Shown here one piece after another: positions 19,692 through 29,100 of a stretch of 64,000 nucleotides of DNA. The stretch covers positions 1 through 64,000 of the forward strand of contig JAILNV010000188.1 of NCBI GenBank assembly GCA_024691125.1. The letters are read 5' to 3'. The stretch comes from Lachnospiraceae bacterium (GTDB lineage: Bacteria; Bacillota; Clostridia; Lachnospirales; Lachnospiraceae). The notes beneath the pieces were generated by a model, which was not told the origin of the DNA, searched no databases, and was given only the letters and a program-made list of their open reading frames with translations. Made by a program: the position numbers and the translations under genes. The stretch's first letter is position 1, and each line of letters opens with the position of its first letter.

Positions 19692-21015
19692 ATAATTCTC
19701 CGATCAGGTCGTATTCGTTTGCGCCTGTCACTTTTACTTTTACAAAATCTCCGCTCATAACCTCACGGTCGCAATCAACAAAGATCATTCCATCAACTTC
19801 CGGAGCATCCATATAAGTACGTCCTACATATATATCCTCATCAGCAAGGCGTCCCTCGATCATCACATAAAGCTCTCTTCCGGTCATCTCTTCAGCGTGT
19901 CTGAATGCTATCTCCTGCTGAAGCTCCATTATCTCGTTTCGCCTTATAGACCTTATTTCTTCATCTATCTGTGCCGGCATAAGCGCTGCTGCCGTATCCT
20001 CTTCCTCGGAATAGGCAAAAACGCCAAGGCGTTCGAACTTCATGTCTCTGACAAAGCTTTTAAGGATTTCCTGATCCTCCTGCGTTTCACCGGGGAAACC
20101 GGTTATGAGAGTTGTCCTTATGGCAATATCCGGAATCTCTTTTCTCAACTTACGAATTATACTGCGCAGCTCATTACAGTCCGTTCTCCTGCCCATTCTT
20201 TTAAGAATGGAATCTGATGCATGCTGCACAGGCATATCTATATACTTACAGATCTTGGGTTCCTCTTTAATAACCCTTATAAGCTCATCCGTTATCTCTT
20301 CGGGATAGCAGTATTGAAGCCTTATCCATTCAAGGCCATCTATCAGGCACAGCTTCTTAAGAAGCTCAGGCAACATATTCCGCCCATATATATCCGTTCC
20401 GTAAAGAGTGGTTTCCTGCGCTACAAGTATAAGCTCTTTTACCCCCTTTGCCACGAGTCCCTCAGCTTCTTTTACAAGCCGTTCCATGGGAAAGGATCTG
20501 TATTGCCCCCTTATCTTTGGAATAATACAGTAAGTACATTTTTTGTCACATCCCTCGGCAATCTTAAGATAGGAATAAAAACCGCCTGTTGACATTACTC
20601 TTTCGGCTTCGGGGATAAGCATCCTGTCAGCCGATTCGAGTCTTTTAACCTTTTCGCCCGCAAGCACTTCATCTATCACCCGTGTAATCCCGTCATAAGC
20701 CGTGGTACCTATAACAGCATCGACCTCAGGAATTTCTTTATTTATTTCCCCTGCATAACGCTGCGCCAGACATCCGGTCACGATCAGCGCCCTGCATTTG
20801 GCATTGTCATCTGTACGAAACCTTCCGTAATCCAGAATGGTATTTATGCTCTCTTCCTTTGCATCCTGAATGAAGCAGCATGAATTAACAATAATAATAT
20901 CTGCTTCATTCTCATCATCCGTAAACTCATAACCGGTATCTCTCAGTATACCAAGCATATATTCGGAATCCACGAGATTCTTATCACATCCAAGAGAAAC
21001 AAATAATACCTTCAT
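19675..21015 (-). CDS. rimO: Ribosomal protein uS12 methylthiotransferase RimO
   Basis: SLGCDKNLVDSEYMLG; radical SAM CDKKCTYCIIPKIRGQYRS; TRAM domain. Confidence 0.96.
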   Translation of the reverse strand: MKVLFVSLGCDKNLVDSEYMLGILRDTGYEFTDDENEADIIIVNSCCFIQDAKEESINTILDYGRFRTDDNAKCRALIVTGCLAQRYAGEINKEIPEVDAVIGTTAYDGITRVIDEVLAGEKVKRLESADRMLIPEAERVMSTGGFYSYLKIAEGCDKKCTYCIIPKIRGQYRSFPMERLVKEAEGLVAKGVKELILVAQETTLYGTDIYGRNMLPELLKKLCLIDGLEWIRLQYCYPEEITDELIRVIKEEPKICKYIDMPVQHASDSILKRMGRRTDCNELRSIIRKLRKEIPDIAIRTTLITGFPGETQEDQEILKSFVRDMKFERLGVFAYSEEEDTAAALMPAQIDEEIRSIRRNEIMELQQEIAFRHAEEMTGRELYVMIEGRLADEDIYVGRTYMDAPEVDGMIFVDCDREVMSGDFVKVKVTGANEYDLIGELCDESA

Positions 21016-21022
21016 ATCCGGC

Positions 21023-21253
21023 TTATTCTCCGACTACCTTGACAACACCCGAATTAAGCTCCTCGATAGCTACCGAAAGAGGCTTCTTGTCTACTGAATT
21101 GTTTACCGGTGTGGGAGCACCGTCTATAAGCTGTCTTGCGCGCTTGCTTGTAGCCATTACTATTGAATAGCGGCTGTTAACAACCGGCTGCTCGCCTTCC
21201 TCCACCTCACTGTTTACTACCTTCATAAGATCACTGTATGACGGATGTAACAT
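21023..21253 (-). CDS. rpoZ: DNA-directed RNA polymerase subunit omega
   Basis: MLHPSYSDLMK...SRYSIVMATSKRARQLIDG; next to gmk. Confidence 0.88.
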   Translation of the reverse strand: MLHPSYSDLMKVVNSEVEEGEQPVVNSRYSIVMATSKRARQLIDGAPTPVNNSVDKKPLSVAIEELNSGVVKVVGE

Positions 21254-21280
21254 TTCTTATCCTCCTCGATATAATTAGTT

Positions 21281-21910
21281 TTAATGCTTATTTATGAACT
21301 CGTCGAATCCTTTTATAACATCATCTATAAGATCCGTATTTCTGAATGTTGCGTATTTTGCCGACTGGATCGTACTGTGAACCCTTTGGACACATTCATC
21401 AAGATCATCATTTATGATCAGAAAATCATACTTTTCGATGACTTCCGATTCCTTTGCCCCCTGCCTCATACGCTTCATTATCATTTCTTCATTTTCGGTG
21501 CCGCGTTTCTTAAGCCTGTTATATACCTCTTCCACGCTTGGCGGCATAACAAACAGAAGCAAGGCATCCGGTCTCTTCTCCTTTATCTGAAGAGCTCCCT
21601 GCTGCTCTATCTCCAGGATGACATCTTTACCGTCTTTAAGCATCTTCTCCACATACTCTGCGGGAGTACCGTAATAATTGTCAACATACCTTGCGTACTC
21701 AAGCAGTTCGTCCGCTTCGATCATAGCCTCAAATTCTTTCACGGTTTTAAAGAAATACTCACGCCCGTTTTCTTCTCCCGGTCTGGGTGACCTCGTCGTG
21801 GCCGAAACGGACAGTGCATAATTGTCATACTTATCCAGAAGTTCTTTTACTATCGTACCCTTACCCGAACCGGCGAAGCCCGATAGTATGAGCAGTATAC
21901 CCTTTTTCAT
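21281..21910 (-). CDS. gmk: Guanylate kinase
   Basis: LSGFAGSGKGTIVKELL, SVSATTRSPRPGEENGREYFF. Confidence 0.96.
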   Translation of the reverse strand: MKKGILLILSGFAGSGKGTIVKELLDKYDNYALSVSATTRSPRPGEENGREYFFKTVKEFEAMIEADELLEYARYVDNYYGTPAEYVEKMLKDGKDVILEIEQQGALQIKEKRPDALLLFVMPPSVEEVYNRLKKRGTENEEMIMKRMRQGAKESEVIEKYDFLIINDDLDECVQRVHSTIQSAKYATFRNTDLIDDVIKGFDEFINKH

Positions 21911-21962
21911 GAATTCCTCCTCAGAGTGAACGCACTGAATCCGTTCACTATAATATGAATGA

Positions 21963-22841
21963 TCACTCTATGTTCTGGATCTGCTCCCTCACCTTTTCTA
22001 TATCAGTCTTAAGATCTATTGCTACATTGGATGTCAGCAGATCATTGGATTTGCTTAAGATCGTATTTGCCTCACGATTCATTTCCTGTGCGATGAAATC
22101 AAGCTTTCGGCCCACGGAGCCACCTGTTTTCAATGTATCCTCAGTACTCTTTATATGACTTCTGAGCCTTACAATCTCTTCATCAACACACACCCTGTCC
22201 GCAAAGAGCGCAACCTCAGTCAGTATTCTGCTCTCGTCGATCTTGGCATCTGCAAGCATATCCTTAACTCTGTCTGTTATCTTCTGCCTGTATTCTTCCA
22301 TTATGTCAGGAGCTCGTTTTTCTATTTCATCCACATAACCAAGCATACCTTCAAGCTTGCTTATCAGATCCTGCTTAAGATTATTGCCTTCCGTTAACCG
22401 TGAACTTACGAACGACTCGCTCGCACTGCGTATTGCTTTTTCCAGATCGTTCCAGAGCTCATCCTCATCAATCTCCTGTTCCTCAAGCGTGAACACTTCG
22501 GGATACCTCGACAAAACGGATACCCTTACATCATTATCGAGACCGAACTCGTTTCCCATCTCATTAAGATATTTAAGATACGCCTTCGCCATATCCTTAT
22601 TGTATTTCAGGCTGAAATTATCCTCGGTATAATCCTCATAGGTTATATATACGTCAACCTTTCCCCTCTGTATATATTCCTTAAGGAGATTGCGGACAGA
22701 TGCCTCAAAGAAGCCAAGCTTCTTAGGCATTTTTATATTAACATCCAGATATCTGTGATTTACGGATTTGATTTCCACAGTGATCTTACGCTTCTCGTCA
22801 CAGTATTCCGCGCGTCCGAACCCCGTCATGCTTTTTATCAT
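21963..22841 (-). CDS. yicC: YicC family endoribonuclease-like protein
   Basis: MIKSMTGFGRAE...SVNHRYLDVNIKMPK...FIAQEMNREANTILSKSND. Confidence 0.93.
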   Translation of the reverse strand: MIKSMTGFGRAEYCDEKRKITVEIKSVNHRYLDVNIKMPKKLGFFEASVRNLLKEYIQRGKVDVYITYEDYTEDNFSLKYNKDMAKAYLKYLNEMGNEFGLDNDVRVSVLSRYPEVFTLEEQEIDEDELWNDLEKAIRSASESFVSSRLTEGNNLKQDLISKLEGMLGYVDEIEKRAPDIMEEYRQKITDRVKDMLADAKIDESRILTEVALFADRVCVDEEIVRLRSHIKSTEDTLKTGGSVGRKLDFIAQEMNREANTILSKSNDLLTSNVAIDLKTDIEKVREQIQNIE

Positions 22842-22977
22842 TACACCTCTCCTTACCAGAGTGCTTCATTAATACATCATCTCATTGTAACTATTCAGAA
22901 CCGGCTTAAAATACTACGTATTTTTCGTTGTTTCAGATTCATCCAACACATATGATCCTCTTCTGTTTGCGATAAAT

Positions 22978-23006
22978 ATTATATGCCAGCCCCAATGCTC
23001 CGTCAA
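22978..23006 (-). promoter_or_regulatory. Putative promoter of yicC operon (TTGACG-17-TATAAT)
   Basis: -35 revcomp of 23001-23006, -10 revcomp of 22978-22983. Confidence 0.65.
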
Positions 23007-23013
23007 GGAATTA

Positions 23014-23952
23014 TTACCTCTCGCATCTGTACTTAAGGTCTTCCCAGCGCCTGTCAACTTCGTTCTGGAACTGGACGATCAGATCCTCATTTCCCTTTTT
23101 AAACAAATGCTTAAATCTTCCCTGCTCTCTCAGGAAATCTTCGATCGGGAGCTTCTTCTTCGGCTCGTAATTAAGTATCCACTTGCCATGATCCACCTCA
23201 AACAGAGGCCAGTAGCATGTTTCTATGCCCAGCTTACATATCTTCATTATTTCCGAGGTTTCATAACGCCATCCCCTCGGACATGGTGCCATAACGTTAA
23301 GAAAAGCTGCACCTTCAGTATATATCGCTTTCTCGGATTTCTCATACATATCCTTGAAGTTCTGTGTCAGGGTTGTCTGCGCAACATAAGGAATGTCATG
23401 CTCTGCGATTATTGCCGCAAGATCCTTTCTGTTCTGCATCTTTCCGTTCGACTGTGTTCCGACCGGCGTTGTTGTAGTATCGGCAAACATCGGGGTAGCT
23501 GAAGAACGCTGGATTCCGGTATTCATGTATGCTCCGTTATCGTAGCATACATAAACCATATCATGTCCTCTCTCCATAGCCCCGGAAAGTGACTGGAATC
23601 CTATATCATAGGTTCCTCCGTCTCCGCCGAATGTGATAAATTTGAAATTATCATTCTCGCTTATCTTTCCGCGCTTCTTTAAAGCCCGGTATGCCGTTTC
23701 AACTCCCGAAAGCGTAGCTCCGGCATTTTCAAATGCATTATGTATATATGAATCCTCCCATGCGGTATAAGGATACATAAATGTAGACACTTCAAGACAG
23801 CCTGTGGCATTACCTATGACAGCATGATCTCCTTCATGCAGTGCCCTCAGTACACCTCTTACTGCTATTGTCGCTCCGCAGCCGGCGCACATTCTGTGTC
23901 CGGCCGCAAGACGCTCGGGCTTGTTCATAACCTCTTTAAGATTGTAGCTCAT
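23014..23952 (-). CDS. porB: 2-oxoacid (pyruvate-type) ferredoxin oxidoreductase, beta subunit
   Basis: TPP-binding region (GHRMCAGCGATIAVRG, ATGCLEVSTFMYPYTAW, TFGGDGGTYDIGFQSLSGAMERGHDMVYVCYDNGAYMNTG). Confidence 0.88.
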   Translation of the reverse strand: MSYNLKEVMNKPERLAAGHRMCAGCGATIAVRGVLRALHEGDHAVIGNATGCLEVSTFMYPYTAWEDSYIHNAFENAGATLSGVETAYRALKKRGKISENDNFKFITFGGDGGTYDIGFQSLSGAMERGHDMVYVCYDNGAYMNTGIQRSSATPMFADTTTTPVGTQSNGKMQNRKDLAAIIAEHDIPYVAQTTLTQNFKDMYEKSEKAIYTEGAAFLNVMAPCPRGWRYETSEIMKICKLGIETCYWPLFEVDHGKWILNYEPKKKLPIEDFLREQGRFKHLFKKGNEDLIVQFQNEVDRRWEDLKYRCER

Positions 23953-23965
23953 ACCTTGCGCCTCC

Positions 23966-25147
23966 CTATTCCCTTAAACCTATATACTTATACTGTTCAG
24001 GCTCTGTTCCGCCTTTTATGGCCGCATCTGTTTCCTCAAAGATATCATATACATGATCTACGGTAAAATCGCGGCCGGCAAGACCATACATATAGCTAAC
24101 TGCCTCTATGGATACCTTGTATTTAAACAGGGCAGAACACACCTCCATGCTGAGAGGTCCTCCGTTGCCGTTATAGCTCTCACACCTGTCCATGATCGCG
24201 ACACATTTACAGTTTCTTAATGTATCTGCGATCTCCTTAGCCGGGAAAGGCCTGAATACCCTGAGCTTAAGGATTCCGACCTTCATTCCTTTTTCTCTCA
24301 GATCGTCACATGCCTGTTTGGCCGTTCCCGCTGCCGATCCCATGATCAGCATTATATAGTCCGCATCCTCTGTCTTGTATTCTTCAAAAAGTCCGTATTT
24401 TCTTCCCGATATATGTTCGAATTTCCGGGCAACCTCAAGGATAACTTCCTTGCTGTTTTCCATTGCGATTTCCTGATTCTTCTTGGCCTCCATTGCATAA
24501 TTGGAGATAGAATAAGGTCCGACCGAAACAGGCTTTCCGGGATTTAACAGATACTCTTCCGGTTCATATGTGCCCACAAAATCTTTTACTGTATCGTCAT
24601 CCAGAAGCTCAATGTTCTGTACTGCATGAGATGTGATAAATCCGTCCTGACAGATCATTATGGGAAGATGAACCTTCTTATTCTCTGCTATCGGATATGC
24701 CTGAATGAAGTTATCATATGCTTCCTGATTCGTCTCTGCATATATCTGTATCCAGCCGGTATCCCTGGCTCCCATACTGTCCGAGTGATCACAGTTGATA
24801 TTGATCGGTCCCGACAGGGTACGGTTAACCAGCGCGAGCGCGCATGGCATACGATTGGAAGCCGCAAGCAGCAGCTCCTCCCACATAAGAGCAAGCCCCG
24901 CCGAGGATGTTGCCGTAAGGCTCCTTGCTCCGGCGGCTTCAGCACCTATGGTAGCACTCATCGATGAATGCTCCGATTCAACAGGTATGAATTCCGTATC
25001 CATCTGTCCGTTTGCGATATATGTTGAAACCATCTGAGGGATCTCCGTCGACGGCGTTATGGGAAATGCCGGCATAACATCCGGATTAACCTGACGTATT
25101 GCATAAGCAACCGCCTCATTTCCCGACATTCTGTCCTTCTTTGGCAT
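23966..25147 (-). CDS. porA: 2-oxoacid (pyruvate-type) ferredoxin oxidoreductase, alpha subunit
   Basis: AFPITPSTEIPQMVSTYIANGQMDTEFIPVESEHSSMSATIGAEAAGARSLTATSSAGLALMWE. Confidence 0.88.
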   Translation of the reverse strand: MPKKDRMSGNEAVAYAIRQVNPDVMPAFPITPSTEIPQMVSTYIANGQMDTEFIPVESEHSSMSATIGAEAAGARSLTATSSAGLALMWEELLLAASNRMPCALALVNRTLSGPININCDHSDSMGARDTGWIQIYAETNQEAYDNFIQAYPIAENKKVHLPIMICQDGFITSHAVQNIELLDDDTVKDFVGTYEPEEYLLNPGKPVSVGPYSISNYAMEAKKNQEIAMENSKEVILEVARKFEHISGRKYGLFEEYKTEDADYIMLIMGSAAGTAKQACDDLREKGMKVGILKLRVFRPFPAKEIADTLRNCKCVAIMDRCESYNGNGGPLSMEVCSALFKYKVSIEAVSYMYGLAGRDFTVDHVYDIFEETDAAIKGGTEPEQYKYIGLRE

Positions 25148-25450
25148 CTACATTCCCTCCCTCATAGTGATCGCACCGAAGGGACAGGCTTTCTCACATA
25201 TACCGCATCCCTTACAGTGATCATAATCAAAATCAAGCCTCTTACTGTCCTTAACAGGTATGCTTCCATCAGGGCATACCGGAGCACACAAAAGGCACTG
25301 CTTACATTTCTCTGCTGAAAGTACGGGGGTCTGCGTCCTCCATTCACCCGTATTGAATTCCTTAGATGTGCCTCCCGCAAACATCATTAATCCCTCGGTC
25401 AGAGACTGATGGGGAGTCTGTTCGTTTATCTTATTGACATCCGTTCTCAT
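25148..25450 (-). CDS. porD: 2-oxoacid ferredoxin oxidoreductase, delta subunit (2x[4Fe-4S] ferredoxin)
   Basis: CKQCLLCAPVCP and CKGCGICEKACP. Confidence 0.88.
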   Translation of the reverse strand: MRTDVNKINEQTPHQSLTEGLMMFAGGTSKEFNTGEWRTQTPVLSAEKCKQCLLCAPVCPDGSIPVKDSKRLDFDYDHCKGCGICEKACPFGAITMREGM

Positions 25451-25475
25451 ATACTTCCTCTCTCTTTTCTCCTGT

Positions 25476-26060
25476 TTACTTCAGATCACCGGCAAGCGCT
25501 TCAAATGTCATCGTAAGAGCCCTCATGTTTCCTTCGATAACTTCCGGTTTCTTGGCAAACTTATGCTCATAAGATGTGCGCATTTCGCGTATGAACGACT
25601 CTTTATCCATAACCCTGCTGACAGCTACCGCTGCTGCGAGCATCGGTGAATTGGGGAAGTTTTTTCCCAGAGTCTCTACAGATATTGCTCTGGCATCAAC
25701 TGTATATACACGTCCTTTATATCCTCTGAGCAGTCCGGTTATTTCTTCCCTGGTCTTGGGTGTATTTATTATAATGGCGCCGTCATCCTTAAGTCCGGCC
25801 GTAACATCAACCGAGTGCAGCAGTGTTTCGTCAACCACCACCACAAGATCCGGAGTATATATATTGGAATGAACTCTTATCTCATCCCTGCTTATCCTGT
25901 TATAGGCTGTTATTGGCGCACCCATCCTCTCAGGTCCGTATTCCGGAAAGCCCTGAACATAGGCACCGGTCTTAAAAGCAACGTCAGCCAACAGCAAAGC
26001 TGCTGTTTTAGCGCCCTGGCCACCTCTTCCGTGCCATCTTATCTCAAGTCCCTGACCCAT
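25476..26060 (-). CDS. porC: 2-oxoacid ferredoxin oxidoreductase, gamma subunit
   Basis: EIRWHGRGGQGAKTAALLLADVAFKTGAYVQGFPEYGPERMGAPITAYNRIS. Confidence 0.88.
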   Translation of the reverse strand: MGQGLEIRWHGRGGQGAKTAALLLADVAFKTGAYVQGFPEYGPERMGAPITAYNRISRDEIRVHSNIYTPDLVVVVDETLLHSVDVTAGLKDDGAIIINTPKTREEITGLLRGYKGRVYTVDARAISVETLGKNFPNSPMLAAAVAVSRVMDKESFIREMRTSYEHKFAKKPEVIEGNMRALTMTFEALAGDLK

Positions 26061-26119
26061 TTCTGTCTCCTCATATCTTTTTGTCCAATACCGTTTACTT
26101 TGGTTACCGCAACATTACT

Positions 26120-26149
26120 ATTATATACAGCTTTTTACCCTGATGTAAA
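26120..26149 (-). promoter_or_regulatory. Putative promoter of por operon (TTTACA-18-TATAAT)
   Basis: -35 revcomp of 26144-26149, -10 revcomp of 26120-26125. Confidence 0.6.
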
Positions 26150-26158
26150 GTAAAAGCT

Positions 26159-29100
26159 TTATGTCATGGAAAAAATATCGGACAAAGACAATTGATTGGA
26201 CTCCGGAAGATCACCCAGTATTCCGAGCGAAGCCAGCCTGTCGATCACGGTATTTGATACCTTGGTTCTTTCCCTGAAATCATCCTTGGAGATAAACGGT
26301 CCGTCCTTGCAGGCATCCACTATTGCATCTGCAGCCTTGTCTCCCAGACCTTCTATGCTGCCAAGGTGCGGCATTATCTTTCCGTCTATGATCTGGCATT
26401 TGTGCGCTTTTACCTTAAACAGATCGATCGGCATGAATTCATAGCCTCTTGCATACATTTCCTGAACAAGACGCATATCTTTAAGTTCATCCTGCTCCTT
26501 CTTGGAAAGACTGTCCTCCCGTTTTCTGTAATCCGCCAGATGACGTTCAAGCTCCGCTCTTCCCAGACACATCTTTTCATAAGAAAAGCCTGAAGCCCTG
26601 ATACTGTAGAATGCCGCATAATAAGCCAGCGGATAATTCACCTTATAATATGCTATCCTCCAGGCCATCATAACATATGCTGCCGCATGGGCTTTGGGGA
26701 ACATATATTTGATCTTTTCACAGGAGCTTATATACCAGTCGGGAACATCATGATCGGCCATATCCTTCTTCCACTCATCCCATTTGGCGCTTTTATGGCC
26801 GGCAACCTTTCCCTTTCTGACATCTTCCATTATCTTAAACGATTCCTCGGAATCAAGACCCATATTGATAAGGTACGTCATGATATCATCCCTGGTGCAG
26901 ATGCAGGTCGATATGGTGGCTGTTCCGTCCGCAATAAGATCCTGCGCATTGTTAAGCCATACATCCGTTCCGTGTGACAGACCGGATATTCTTACAAGAT
27001 CCGAAAACGCCTGTGGTTTGGCATCTATAACCATCTGCATGGCAAAATCCGTTCCAAACTCCGGGATTCCAAGCGTTCCTAGCTTGGTTCCTCCTATATC
27101 AGAGGGCTCGATCTTAAGTGCCTGCGTATTCTGGAATAACGACATTACATCCCTGTCGTCCAGAGGAACCTCCTGAGGATCGGTATCCGTAAGATCCTTA
27201 AGCATCTTTATCATTGTCGGATCATCGTGTCCCAGAATATCCAGCTTAAGAAGGTTATGATCTATAGAATGATAATCAAAATGAGTTGTTTTGATATCCG
27301 TTTCCATATCGTTGGCAGGATGCTGTATCGGCGTAAAGGAGTATATTTCATCTCCTACAGGCAATACGATTATGCCGCCGGGATGCTGACCCGTAGTCCT
27401 GTGAATGCCTGTACATCCCATGGTTATACGATTGATCTCGCAGGAACGTTTCTTTACGCCTCTTTCCTCATAATAGTTCTTAACGTATCCGTACGCAGTT
27501 TTATCTGCAAGTGTGCCGATAGTACCTGCGCGGAAGGTCTGTCCGTCACCGAAAATAACTTCTGTATATTTATGAGCCTTCGACTGATATTCTCCCGAAA
27601 AATTAAGATCTATATCAGGCTCCTTGTCTCCCTTAAACCCAAGGAAAGTCTCGAAAGGTATATCAAATCCTTCTTTATTAAGCGGATGTCCGCATTCAGG
27701 GCATGTCTTATCCGGCATATCGCAGCCTGCACGTCCCGCATATGCCCTGACCTCATCCGATTCAAAATCAACATAATGGCATTTCGGGCACAGATAATGC
27801 GGCGACAACGGGTTCACCTCCGTAATTCCTGCCATTGTGGCTACGAAAGAAGAGCCTACAGAGCCTCTGGAGCCGACAAGATATCCGTCCTCCATGGACT
27901 TCCAGACAAGCTTCTGGGCAATTATGTACATAACCGCGAATCCGTTGCTGATAATAGAATTAAGCTCTCGCTCAAGCCTTGACGATACCTGGACCGGCAG
28001 GTTCTCACCATACATCTCGTGAGCTCTGTTATAGCAGATATCCCGGAGGATCCTGTCCGAATCCTCAATAACCGGCGGACACTTATCCGGTCTTACAGGC
28101 TCGATCCTGTCCACCATGTCAGCAATAAGCCTGGTATTTGTCACTACCACCTCATATGCCTTGTCATACGGAAGATAATCAAACTCCTTCATCATCTCTT
28201 CCGTGGTTCTCAGATAGAGCGGTGCCTGATCATCCGCATCCTTAAATCCCTTACCGGCCATAATGATACGCCTGTATATCTCATCCTCCGGATCAAGGAA
28301 ATGAACATCGCAGGTGGCAACGACCGGTTTACCAAGCTGCTCACCCAGGGATATTATCTTCTTATTTATATTTATGAGATCCTCTTTTGAATTAATATTC
28401 TCATGTCTCTCATCGGTAAGCATATATTCATTGTTTCCAAGCGGCTGGATCTCCAGATAATCGTAGAACTCCGCTATCCTTATTATTTCCTCTTCACTGC
28501 GCTCATCAACTATTGCCCGGTAAAGCTCTCCCGCCTCACAGGCCGATCCGATTATAAGCCCCTCACGGTACTGCTGCAGCACGCTCTTTGGTATCCTCTG
28601 GTTTCTGTGAAAATATGTAAGGTGTGACAGCGATACCAGCTTATAAAGGTTTATTCTTCCCACTTCATTCTTGGCCAGAATGATCACATGATATGACATG
28701 GACTTCTTAATTATGTCAACCGATTCCTTCCCATACCTCTCAAGTGCTTCAATATCCTCTATCCCTTTATCTTCAAGCATCTTCACAAGCTTTATGAATA
28801 TCTCGGCCGTACATTCCGCATCATCTACCGCCCTGTGATGATGCTCAAGCGATACCTTCAGAGCCTTTGCCACATTATCAAGCTTGAACCTTCCCAGTTC
28901 CGGAAGCAGAGCCTGCGCCATGTACATCGTATCAAGATATGTGAAATCTGTTTCTATTCCCAGATCTTTTGCCTTCTGTCTTATGAATCCCGTATCAAAT
29001 TTGGCATTGTGAGCCACGAGTGCACAGCCGTCACAGAATTCGAGAAACTTCGGCAAAACCTCGGTTATGAACGGCGCATCCTCAACCATTTTATCAGTGA

